Shown piece by piece: positions 14,150 through 21,220 of a stretch of DNA of 21,220 nucleotides (position 1 is its first letter; every line of letters begins with the position of its first letter). Source of the stretch: Clostridiales bacterium (GTDB taxonomy: Bacteria; Bacillota; Clostridia; Christensenellales; Aristaeellaceae); assembly GCA_004556545.1 (NCBI GenBank), contig SFGO01000039.1, positions 1 through 21,220 of the forward strand, written 5' to 3'. The notes under the pieces were generated by a model, which searched no databases, was not told where the DNA came from, and saw only the letters and a program-made list of their open reading frames with translations. The translations under genes were made by a program, and so were the position numbers.

Positions 14150-14187
14150 AAGCCTAAAAATCCAATGAAGAGATCAGGAGGGTGCGA

Positions 14188-17100
14188 ATGCGCCTGACCA
14201 AGCTGGAAATATACGGTTTCAAATCCTTTGCACGCCGGACGGAGATCGTCTTTCCCCAGAACGTAACGGGGATCGTGGGGCCGAACGGCAGCGGAAAAAG
14301 CAACATATCGGACGCGGTTCGCTGGGTGCTGGGCGAGCAGAGCGCCAAAAATCTGCGCGGCAACAGCATGGCGGATGTGATTTTCAATGGCACCGAGCAG
14401 AAAAAACCCATGAATTACTGCGAGGTCACGCTGGTGTTTGATAACGAAGACCGCCAGCTGCACGTGGAATATAACGAAGTCAGCATTACCCGCCGGGTGT
14501 ACCGCAGCGGCGACAGCGAATATCTGCTCAACGGCTCCAACTGCCGCCTGAAGGACATTGTGGATCTGTTCCGGGACACCGGCGTGGGCAAAGAAGGCTA
14601 TTCCATCATCGGGCAGGGACGAATCGACGAGATCCTCAGCCAGCGCAGTGAAGACCGTCGAACCGTCTTTGAAGAAGCCGCCGGAATCAGCCGCTACCGC
14701 GCCCGCAAGGAAGAGGCCGAGGGCCGCATGAAGCGGGCGGACGAAAATCTGCTGCGTGTGCTGGATGTGCTGGAAGAACTGGAGACCCATCTGAAACCGC
14801 TGAAAAAGCAGGCGGAAACGGCCCGGCAATATCTGGCATTGAGCGAAAGCCTGAAAGAACTGGATATTCGCCTGTTTCTGTATCGCTATGACAAATTGAA
14901 AGAAAAAGACGTGGCCGTCGAACAGGCTCTGCTTCGGGTCAGGGATGCGCTGCAGGAAGCGGAGAAGCATTTGGAGGATTGCTTACAGCAGCGCACCGCC
15001 GGCGAGGAAGAGCAGGAGCGCCGCCAGCAGGCATTGAATCAGGCTCACGCGGCGCTGCTTGCGGCAAACGACCAGCTTCACGCCATGCGGGAAAACGTGA
15101 CGGCCATTCAGAACCGAATGGAGGTCAGCCGGGAAACCGCCGAGCGCTTGAAAAACGAAGGGGACAGCCTGCAAAACCGTTTGAAGCTCATTGAGGCGAC
15201 GCTGAATCAGAGCGACGTCGGCATGGGCGAGGCGGAAAAGCTGCGTGAGCAGGCTGCGGAAGCGCTGGAAGTCCGCCGGGCAGCGCAGACCTCCATCAGC
15301 GAAAAGACCGCCGAATTGGAGGAAGCGCTGAACCGTCATCAGACGGAATGGATGGAACGCATGAACCGGATGCAGTCCATGCGAACCAATCAGGCCCGTC
15401 AGGCTGCCATGCAGCAGCAGATGGAACAGCGCAAGGGCGAGCTGGAAGCCCAGCGGGAGGCGGAGCAGAACCGGGAAGCGGAACTGAACGCCGCCGTGGA
15501 AGAGGCAAAGGCCAGCCTTCACGGCGAGGAAGAGCATCTGAACGAGCTGCGCCAGAATGCGGAAGCGCTGGATCAGTCCTCCAAGCAGCTTTTGCAGGAG
15601 ATCCTGCTTCGCCAGCGCCAGATGCAGGAGGACGCGCAGAATGCCCGGGCCGCCGATACCCGTCTGCGCACCCTGAAGGAATTGCAGGACGGCTACGAGG
15701 GATACCAGTATTCCGTCAAGAACGCCCTGAATTATGCCAAAAAACAGCGGCTTTCCGGCGTTCGGGGCGTGGTGGCTATGCTTCTGAAGGTGCCCAGAGA
15801 GTATGAAACAGCCATGGATATGGCGCTGGGCGGCGCCATGCAGAACATCGTCACGGAAACCGAACGGGACGCCAAGCAGCTGATTGAATATCTGCGCCAG
15901 AACCGGCTGGGCCGGGCGACTTTCCTGCCCCTGAGCACGGTTCACGGGCGGACGCTGAATGCCAACGAACGCCGGGTGCTGAATATGCCCGGCTGCGTGG
16001 GCGTGGCCAGCGAACTGTGCGGCTATGACCCCGAATACCGGGGCATTGTGGAAAGCCTGCTGGGCCGCACCGTTGTGGCCAAGGATCTGGACAGCGGCAT
16101 CGCCATCATGCGGGCGGGCAATCAGGCTTTCCGGCTGGTAACGCTTCAGGGCGATGTGATGCACTCCGGCGGCAGCATGACCGGCGGCAGCATTCAGCAA
16201 AAGGCGCAGAATCTGCTGGGCCGCGAACGGGAAATGCAGGAGCTGCAGGAGAACCTGAACCGCTACAATCAAAGCGTGCAGCAGGCTCAGACGGAAATCG
16301 CCCAGATGGAGGAACGGCGCGGCGGCGAAAAGGAACGCCGGGAAGCGGCGCAGAATGAGCTGCACCAGCAGGAGATCGCCGTGGTGCGGGATACCGAGCA
16401 TTTGAAGGCGGCTCAGGCTGAGTGGGATAAGCACAGCCAACGTCTGGAAGAACTGTCCGGGGCCATCGGCCAGTTGGAGGAAAGCCTGACGGAGATCCGG
16501 GAGGAGCTCCAAAAGATGGAGAATCTTTCCACCGAGCAGGACGGCGGTATGGAAGAAATGAACCGCCGCACCGAAGAACTGACCCGGCAGCTGGACGCGG
16601 CCCGCCGGGAGCGGGAAGCGGCGCAGGAGGCTCTGACCGACGCGATGCTGACCCTGCAGAACGCCGAACACGACTGCGACCGCTTGCAGCGGGATCAGAA
16701 GCGATTGACCGGCGACCGGGACGACTGCCGTAAAGAGCTGGAGGAACTTTCGGCCAAGCGGGACAGCGCGATGGCCGAAATGAATCGGGCCGCCGAGGAG
16801 CGCGTTCAGGCGGAAAAGGACGCGGAAAAGGCGGAAACTGCCGTGGAAAGCGCCCGTCAAAATGTAGACAGCGCTCAGCTGCGGCAGGAACAGCAGCAGA
16901 AAGCGCTGCGGGAGCTGCAAGGGGAGATCGACGGCGCTCAGCAGTTGGTCAGCCATGAGAACGAGCGCCTGCACCGGCAGGAGATCGCTCAGAACCGGGT
17001 CAAGACCGACCTGAGCCAGCTTTGCGACCGGCTGTGGGATACCTACGAACTCAGCTATGCCGGGGCGCAGGAGCTTGGACAGACCTATCCCGAAGCGCCG

Positions 17101-17760
17101 TTCAAGGAAAGCGAGGCTGACGGACAGGCCCGTTCCCTGCGGGAGCAGATCCGCAGTCTGGGTTCGGTCAATGTGAGGGCCATCGAGGAATACGCCCAGA
17201 TGTCCGAACGCTATACCGGCCTGAACGCCCAGAAGGAAGACTTGGAGAAGGCCAAGAATGACCTGCAGGAGCTGATTACGCAGCTGCTTGGACAGATGGA
17301 AACGCAGTTCGTCAGCCAGTTCGGCCTGATGCAGCAGTATTTCTCCGAAACCTTCCAACGCCTTTTCGGCGGCGGCAGCGGCGAGATCTCCTTGAGCAAT
17401 CCTAACGACCCGCTGAACTGCGGTATCGAGATCATCGTTCAGCCCCCGGGAAAGAAGCGGCAGCTATTGAGCCTGTTCAGCGGCGGCGAGCGCGCCCTGA
17501 CGGCCATCGCCATCCTGTTCGCCATGCTGAAGCTGAAGCCTACGCCCTTCTGCATTCTGGACGAGATCGAGGCCGCGCTGGACGACGCCAATATCAGCTA
17601 TTTCGCCGACTATCTGAAGGAATTCAGCAAGGATACCCAGTTCATCGTCGTCACTCACCGCAAGGGCACCATGGAACGCTGCGATACGCTTTTCGGCGTG
17701 GCCATGGAGGAACGGGGCATCAGCAGCATGGTCAGCGTCAATCTGAAGGATTACCAATAA
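14188..17760 (+). CDS. smc: Chromosome partition protein SMC
   Basis: SMC (1190 residues) is the condensin ATPase that organises and helps segregate the chromosome with ScpA and ScpB. The N-terminal ATPase head has Walker A GPNGSGKS at 31-38. Two long coiled-coil arms (about 170-500 and 690-1010, dense in Glu, Gln, Arg, Lys, Ala) flank a hinge around 500-670, which ends in the glycine-rich GGSMTGGS. The C-terminal head has the ABC signature LFSGGERAL near 1096-1104 and Walker B ILDEIEAALDD with Asp1125 and Glu1126. ATG 14188 is six bases after CAGGAGG and starts the conserved MRLTKLEIYGFKSF; a GTG six bases earlier is too close to the ribosome binding site. Length and all motifs are normal, so the gene is intact. 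Confidence 0.98.
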   Translation: MRLTKLEIYGFKSFARRTEIVFPQNVTGIVGPNGSGKSNISDAVRWVLGEQSAKNLRGNSMADVIFNGTEQKKPMNYCEVTLVFDNEDRQLHVEYNEVSITRRVYRSGDSEYLLNGSNCRLKDIVDLFRDTGVGKEGYSIIGQGRIDEILSQRSEDRRTVFEEAAGISRYRARKEEAEGRMKRADENLLRVLDVLEELETHLKPLKKQAETARQYLALSESLKELDIRLFLYRYDKLKEKDVAVEQALLRVRDALQEAEKHLEDCLQQRTAGEEEQERRQQALNQAHAALLAANDQLHAMRENVTAIQNRMEVSRETAERLKNEGDSLQNRLKLIEATLNQSDVGMGEAEKLREQAAEALEVRRAAQTSISEKTAELEEALNRHQTEWMERMNRMQSMRTNQARQAAMQQQMEQRKGELEAQREAEQNREAELNAAVEEAKASLHGEEEHLNELRQNAEALDQSSKQLLQEILLRQRQMQEDAQNARAADTRLRTLKELQDGYEGYQYSVKNALNYAKKQRLSGVRGVVAMLLKVPREYETAMDMALGGAMQNIVTETERDAKQLIEYLRQNRLGRATFLPLSTVHGRTLNANERRVLNMPGCVGVASELCGYDPEYRGIVESLLGRTVVAKDLDSGIAIMRAGNQAFRLVTLQGDVMHSGGSMTGGSIQQKAQNLLGREREMQELQENLNRYNQSVQQAQTEIAQMEERRGGEKERREAAQNELHQQEIAVVRDTEHLKAAQAEWDKHSQRLEELSGAIGQLEESLTEIREELQKMENLSTEQDGGMEEMNRRTEELTRQLDAARREREAAQEALTDAMLTLQNAEHDCDRLQRDQKRLTGDRDDCRKELEELSAKRDSAMAEMNRAAEERVQAEKDAEKAETAVESARQNVDSAQLRQEQQQKALRELQGEIDGAQQLVSHENERLHRQEIAQNRVKTDLSQLCDRLWDTYELSYAGAQELGQTYPEAPFKESEADGQARSLREQIRSLGSVNVRAIEEYAQMSERYTGLNAQKEDLEKAKNDLQELITQLLGQMETQFVSQFGLMQQYFSETFQRLFGGGSGEISLSNPNDPLNCGIEIIVQPPGKKRQLLSLFSGGERALTAIAILFAMLKLKPTPFCILDEIEAALDDANISYFADYLKEFSKDTQFIVVTHRKGTMERCDTLFGVAMEERGISSMVSVNLKDYQ

Positions 17761-17802
17761 GCGACTACGACGAAGCGCCTACGGCGCAAAGGAGGCAGCA
17801 AT

Positions 17803-18714
17803 ATGAGTGAAAAGAAGGGCTTCTTCGCCCGGCTTCGGGAAGGCATGAGCAAGAGCCGCGAGCAGATCGCCGCAGTGACGGAGGACGCGCTGCAGGCCGA
17901 CGCGCCCATTGACGAGGAGCTTTACGACGCCCTGCTGGACGCGATGATTCTTTCCGACATGGGCGCGGCCTGCGCTGAGGAAGCGCTGGAAAAACTGCGG
18001 GAGATCGTCAAGGCCCAGAAGCTTCATACGGCGGCGCAGGCGAAAACCGCGCTGAAGGAAATTCTGGTGGGCATGCTGGAAGTGGAAAAGCCCGTGCTGA
18101 AATGGCCCATGGTCATTCTCATGGTGGGCGTGAACGGCGTGGGCAAGACCACGACCATCGGCAAGTTGGCGCTGCGTTTTCAGGGCTTGGGACGCACAAT
18201 CATTCTCTGCGCGGCCGATACCTTCCGCGCCGCCGCTGCCGACCAGCTGCAGGTGTGGTCGGAACGGGCCCGCTGTCCCATCGTGCGGCACAAGGAGGGG
18301 GCTGACCCCGCCGGAGTGGTGTTCGACGGCGTACAGGCCGCCAAGGCTCAGAAGGCCGATCTGCTGATCGTGGATACTGCCGGACGGCTGCACAACAAGA
18401 AAAACCTGATGGACGAGATGGAAAAGATCCGCCGGGTCATCGACCGGGAATACCCCGAGGCCACGGTGCGCTGTCTGCTGGTGGTGGACGCCACCACCGG
18501 TCAGAACGGTCTGCAGCAGGCCCGCGCCTTCCGGGAAGCCGCCGGAATCAACGGCATCGTGCTGACCAAGCTGGACGGCACCGCCAAGGGCGGCATCGCC
18601 TTCGGAATCGTCCGTGAGCTGAAGACCCCCGTCATGTACGTGGGCGTGGGCGAGGGAATCGAAGATCTGCAGGCCTTCGACGCAAAAGAATTCGTGGACG
18701 CGCTCTTTGACTGA
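17803..18714 (+). CDS. ftsY: Signal recognition particle receptor FtsY
   Basis: FtsY (303 residues) is the SRP-receptor GTPase that docks ribosome-SRP complexes at the membrane. The short form seen here lacks the long acidic A domain of the E. coli protein, as is usual in Firmicutes. The helical N domain (1-90) precedes the G domain: G1 GVNGVGKTTT at 109-118, ADTFRAAA at 138-145, G3 DTAGR at 191-195, TGQNGL at 232-237, and G4 TKLD at 255-258. The end (YVGVGEGIEDLQAFDAKEF) is characteristic. AAAGGAGG lies just before the ATG; a small GCGCC/GGCGC hairpin (17775-17787) sits directly upstream of that ribosome binding site. The gene follows smc by 42 bases. Confidence 0.98.
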   Translation: MSEKKGFFARLREGMSKSREQIAAVTEDALQADAPIDEELYDALLDAMILSDMGAACAEEALEKLREIVKAQKLHTAAQAKTALKEILVGMLEVEKPVLKWPMVILMVGVNGVGKTTTIGKLALRFQGLGRTIILCAADTFRAAAADQLQVWSERARCPIVRHKEGADPAGVVFDGVQAAKAQKADLLIVDTAGRLHNKKNLMDEMEKIRRVIDREYPEATVRCLLVVDATTGQNGLQQARAFREAAGINGIVLTKLDGTAKGGIAFGIVRELKTPVMYVGVGEGIEDLQAFDAKEFVDALFD

Positions 18715-18737
18715 GCCCCGCAGGAGGAAAACATTCC

Positions 18738-19586
18738 ATGATGAATATGTACTATAAGTGGAAGGGAAGAAACGCCCTGCGCGGCAACTGGCAGACCGCC
18801 ATGGTGGTGGCCTTCTTTTCCGGCATTTTTATGGTGCTGACGCAGGTCTATCAGAACCGCTTTATGCCCGTTGCCATTGAAATGATCGACGGGATGTATT
18901 ACTGGCGCGTCCCCCAAATCACGCAGGGCGTGTGGATCGGCTTTGCCGTGCTGCAGCTTTGTTCCGTCCTGCTCACGCCGGTTTTGTCCGTTGGCTGCAA
19001 CCATTACTTCGTCCGCCGTATCGAGGGGGAAGAGCTGGGCGCCAAGGGGCTTTTCAGCCGGATGAACCTCACGGGCAAGGCTTTGTGGCTGTATGTCATG
19101 ATGTTCGTGAAAATCTTCCTGTGGACCTGCCTGCTGATCGTCCCCGGCTTCATCGCCGCCATTCGCTACAGCATGGCGCCCTATCTGCTGGCCGAGCATC
19201 CCGACTGGACGGCCAAAGAAGCGCTGGAAGAGAGCAAGCGGATCATGAAGGGCCGCAAGGGGCAGTATTTCCTGCTGCTGCTCAGCTTTATCGGCTGGAC
19301 GCTGGCGTCCAACCTGCTGCAGATAAGCCTGATGAGCATCAACGGCGTTGTGGCGATCGTGGCGGGTCTGTTTGTAAGCTGCTGGGTCAACACCTATGTG
19401 AACGCCTCCGTGGCTGTTTTCTACAAAGTCGTTTCGGAGGAAGGCGGCGAGCAGAAGGCGCAGCAGGACTGGGAACGCATCGTGCGGAGCATGCAGAACG
19501 GAAGCCCCTTCTCCGGCAGTCCTTGGGACGGCCCGAATGACGATAACGACAGCGACGATCAGGATGACGGCGATTCCCTGAATTGA
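18738..19586 (+). CDS. DUF975 family integral membrane protein
   Basis: This 282-residue polytopic membrane protein belongs to DUF975, whose function is unknown. About five hydrophobic segments are visible, near 22-38, 64-86, 116-142, 176-198 and 202-228. The family's best-conserved stretch is clear: IVPGFIAAIRYSMAPYLLAE (134-153), then EALEESKRIMKGRKGQYFLL, with LSFIGW near 182-187. The end is a hydrophilic, strongly acidic tail (DDNDSDDQDDGDS). AGGAGGA (18722-18728) is nine bases before the ATG. The gene lies 23 bases after ftsY, where many Firmicutes have ylxM-ffh instead, so the operon is locally rearranged. Placement beside ftsY may reflect membrane-insertion biology, but that is inference. 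Confidence 0.88.
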   Translation: MMNMYYKWKGRNALRGNWQTAMVVAFFSGIFMVLTQVYQNRFMPVAIEMIDGMYYWRVPQITQGVWIGFAVLQLCSVLLTPVLSVGCNHYFVRRIEGEELGAKGLFSRMNLTGKALWLYVMMFVKIFLWTCLLIVPGFIAAIRYSMAPYLLAEHPDWTAKEALEESKRIMKGRKGQYFLLLLSFIGWTLASNLLQISLMSINGVVAIVAGLFVSCWVNTYVNASVAVFYKVVSEEGGEQKAQQDWERIVRSMQNGSPFSGSPWDGPNDDNDSDDQDDGDSLN

Positions 19587-19617
19587 CCGTCCGGCGCAAA
19601 GGAACGGGGGAAAGACG

Positions 19618-20352
19618 ATGCCTGCTTTGAAACCATACAGTCAGGAGCTGGAATACAGCTATGCGCCGGGGCTGTTTCCGTCGCTGGAACTGATGCGGGT
19701 GCAGCCGGAACGGGCCCTGCGGCTTCTGACCAGCGAAAAGGCGCACGGCGAAGGCGTGGAAAAGCTTCGGGCAATCTGCAGGGAGCATAACGTGCGGGAG
19801 GAAGTGGCCGACAAGGCGCTGCGCCGTATCAGCGGCAAGGAAAACTGCTTTGCCGCCATGGTGTTTTCCAAATGGCAGGCGGAGCTTCGGCCCGACCGGC
19901 CCCATGTGGTGCTGCATCATCCCATGGACGAGGGCAATCTGGGCACCATTCAGCGCACGCTTTTGGGCCTTGGCCTGAAGGATATTGCCGTGATCCGTCC
20001 GGCAGCGGATGTGTTCGAGCCCCATGTGGTGCGGGCCGCCATGGGCGCGGTCTTCTCCCTGCGGGTAAAGCAGTACGACAGCATTGAAGAGTATCGGCGG
20101 GAGTATCCCGATCACGCGCTGTATCCCTTCATGCTGGACGGCTCCATGCTGCTGGAAGAAGCCGTCCGCCAAAGAAAGGCGCTCTATGCGCTGGTTTTCG
20201 GCAATGAAGGAAGCGGCCTGCCGCCGGAGTTTTCCAAATTGGGACAGGCCGTGCGCATTCCTCACAGCGGGGAGATCGATTCGCTGAATCTTTCCATCGC
20301 CGTGGGCATTGGCGCGTATGCCTTTGTGCATGCGCCGGAAAAAGGAGAGTAA
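19618..20352 (+). CDS. SpoU/TrmH family RNA 2'-O-ribose methyltransferase
   Basis: This 244-residue SPOUT-fold methyltransferase transfers a methyl group from S-adenosylmethionine to a ribose of rRNA or tRNA. The N-terminal 95 residues look like the L30e-type substrate-binding domain (ADKALRRISGKENCFAAM). The three SpoU motifs follow: motif 1 HPMDEGNLGTIQRT at 101-114 (the catalytic-site Asn107 and Arg113), motif 2 LVFGNEGSGLP at 192-202, and motif 3 IPHSGEIDSLNLSIAVGI at 214-231. GGGGGA lies just upstream of the ATG. The exact target cannot be read from sequence. The next gene starts four bases after its stop. Confidence 0.94.
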   Translation: MPALKPYSQELEYSYAPGLFPSLELMRVQPERALRLLTSEKAHGEGVEKLRAICREHNVREEVADKALRRISGKENCFAAMVFSKWQAELRPDRPHVVLHHPMDEGNLGTIQRTLLGLGLKDIAVIRPAADVFEPHVVRAAMGAVFSLRVKQYDSIEEYRREYPDHALYPFMLDGSMLLEEAVRQRKALYALVFGNEGSGLPPEFSKLGQAVRIPHSGEIDSLNLSIAVGIGAYAFVHAPEKGE

Positions 20353-20356
20353 AACC

Positions 20357-20908
20357 ATGTACGAAGCCATTCAGGAACAGTTGAAAGCTTGTGTGGATTA
20401 TCTGGCGGAGCAGGGGCATTTGAAGCCCGGCGCGGCGGTGGTGCTGGGCTGCTCTACCAGCGAGGTGGCCGGAGGCCATATCGGCAAAAACAGCGTTCCC
20501 GAGCTGGGGGACGCGCTGGCGGAAGCCATGATCGCTGCCTGCAAGGCCCACGGGCTGAACCCGGTGTTCCAGTGCTGCGAGCATCTGAACCGGGCCTTGG
20601 TGATGGAGCAGAAGGTGCTGGACGAGCGCCGGCTGACGCAGGTCAACGTCATGCCCGTCCCCAAGGCGGGCGGCAGCACCGGCGCGGCGGCTTATCTTCG
20701 TTTGGAGGAACCCGCAGTCGCCATGTCCATTCAGGCGGAAGCAGCCATCGACGTGGGCGACACGCTGGTGGGAATGCATATCCGTCCCGTGGCCGTTCCC
20801 CTGCGGATGCCGCAGGAGAACTTCAAGGTGGGGGAAGCCCATGTGGTGATGGCCTATTCCCGCCTGCCCTATATCGGCGGCGAACGGGCTCAGTATCCGA
20901 AAAAGTAA
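20357..20908 (+). CDS. UPF0340 (YwlG/TIGR01440) family protein
   Basis: This 183-residue cytoplasmic protein belongs to the UPF0340 family (B. subtilis YwlG), with unknown function. The family's conserved elements are all visible: GCSTSEVAGGHIG at 31-43, QCCEHLNRALV at 72-82, KAGGS at 103-107 and GDTLVGMHIRPV at 134-145. Cys73, Cys74 and His76 in the CCEH motif could bind metal or act catalytically, but this is inference. The ribosome binding site AAAGGAG (20341-20347) overlaps the end of the methyltransferase gene, so the two are translationally close and surely co-transcribed. It is the last gene of the plus-strand run. Confidence 0.95.
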   Translation: MYEAIQEQLKACVDYLAEQGHLKPGAAVVLGCSTSEVAGGHIGKNSVPELGDALAEAMIAACKAHGLNPVFQCCEHLNRALVMEQKVLDERRLTQVNVMPVPKAGGSTGAAAYLRLEEPAVAMSIQAEAAIDVGDTLVGMHIRPVAVPLRMPQENFKVGEAHVVMAYSRLPYIGGERAQYPKK

Positions 20909-20931
20909 AAGGCCTTTATAAAAAATGTTTC

Positions 20932-20967
20932 AAAAAAATCCCGCTGCGTTTCACTCGCAGCGGGATT
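20932..20967 (-). terminator. Intrinsic terminator reading on the minus strand
   Basis: AATCCCGCTGCG (20937-20948) pairs perfectly with CGCAGCGGGATT (20956-20967) around a seven-base loop. On the minus strand the stem is followed by seven U residues (20938-20932), while the plus-strand side has no U-run. It therefore best serves a minus-strand transcript coming from beyond the right edge, and could still weakly stop the plus-strand operon. Confidence 0.65.
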
Positions 20968-21019
20968 CAGAGTGTCAAAAAAGTGGAGGTGCAGGAGGCA
21001 CTGCTGCCGCTCAATCGTC

Positions 21020-21204
21020 GCGGGGACTACGGAAGTAGTCCCCGCTCGTTTCGTGTCACACCTGCGGGTCGCTAACCGCCTGCGGCGGTTGTGCCCACTG
21101 GGCACCAGCTTCCCTACGGTGCCTGCCGGGGTTATAGGGGCAGAGCCCCTAACCCTTGTGCCGCAGCACTTTCCCCGCAAACCAGCTTAAGGGTGCGCAG
21201 CACC
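21020..21204. repeat. Non-coding array of closely packed hairpins
   Basis: No gene is supported from 20909 to the end. This part holds consecutive inverted repeats: GCGGGGACTAC/GTAGTCCCCGC with a GGAA (GNRA) tetraloop (21020-21045); AACCGCC/GGCGGTT (21074-21090); GTGCCC/GGGCAC (21091-21105), which competes with GGCACC/GGTGCC (21101-21123); GGGTT..AGGGGC/GCCCCT..AACCC (21129-21155, two-base bulge); GTGC/GCAC (21158-21169); and GGTGC/GCACC (21192-21204). The density suggests a REP-like or MITE-like dispersed element or a structured RNA. Whether it is repeated elsewhere in the genome cannot be seen. Confidence 0.55.
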
Positions 21205-21220
21205 GAGGACGAGGACAGCC

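Noticed and set aside
14983..17358. 791-codon minus-strand frame opposite smc
   Set aside because: Shadow of the smc coiled-coil codons; no motif and no ribosome binding site.
20972..21190. 72-codon plus-strand and 96-codon minus-strand frames in the right-end region
   Set aside because: They run through strong inverted repeats, lack family features, and their composition reflects the hairpin sequence.

Overview
The window is a GC-rich stretch of chromosome from a low-copy-repeat Bacillota genome, most likely a gut-type Clostridia. The basis is the conserved Firmicute gene order plsX-acpP-rnc-smc-ftsY, strong GGAGG-type ribosome binding sites before nearly every gene, DUF975 and UPF0340 (YwlG) family genes, and U-tailed intrinsic terminators. 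A Christensenellales-like host is a guess from the overall look of the proteins, not something the sequence proves.

Layout. Bases 1-37 hold a minus-strand promoter and ribosome binding site for a gene off the left edge. Bases 197-3676 (+) carry a membrane-anchored endonuclease/exonuclease/phosphatase-fold hydrolase, a class-C beta-lactamase-fold serine hydrolase and a YegS/DgkB-type lipid kinase. Bases 3735-4342 are a self-contained unit: extended -10 promoter, a small acidic-tailed protein of unknown function, and a perfect 11-bp terminator. Bases 4376-5575 (+) encode a secreted L,D-transpeptidase. A bidirectional terminator separates it from a minus-strand pair (8060 down to 5648): a diverged GMP-synthase-like protein followed by an M19 membrane-dipeptidase-family enzyme. 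Bases 8061-8372 are a divergent promoter region. From 8373 to the right everything is on the plus strand: a 1228-residue one-pass membrane protein with a disordered cytoplasmic tail, two Ig-like units and a PQQ-type beta-propeller, then plsX and acpP, a terminator, then rnc, smc, ftsY, a DUF975 membrane protein, a SpoU/TrmH RNA methyltransferase and a UPF0340 protein. The last 312 bases are non-coding: a terminator reading on the minus strand, and a dense series of small hairpins.

How the genes fit together. The right half is a growth and housekeeping cluster: PlsX and ACP link fatty acid synthesis to phospholipid synthesis, RNase III processes RNA, SMC compacts the chromosome, FtsY docks ribosomes at the membrane, and the methyltransferase modifies rRNA or tRNA. 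The left half is mostly cell-envelope and lipid work (L,D-transpeptidase, lipid kinase, surface hydrolases).

Most noteworthy: (1) the GMP-synthase-like protein has lost the catalytic Cys and His of its glutaminase domain and has several altered synthetase motifs, although its ATP-pyrophosphatase P-loop is intact; (2) the large propeller protein appears to share a promoter with plsX and acpP; (3) the acyl carrier protein lacks the usual DSLD and helix II acidic residues; (4) the multi-hairpin element at the right end. I found no CRISPR array, tRNA, rRNA, prophage or insertion sequence.
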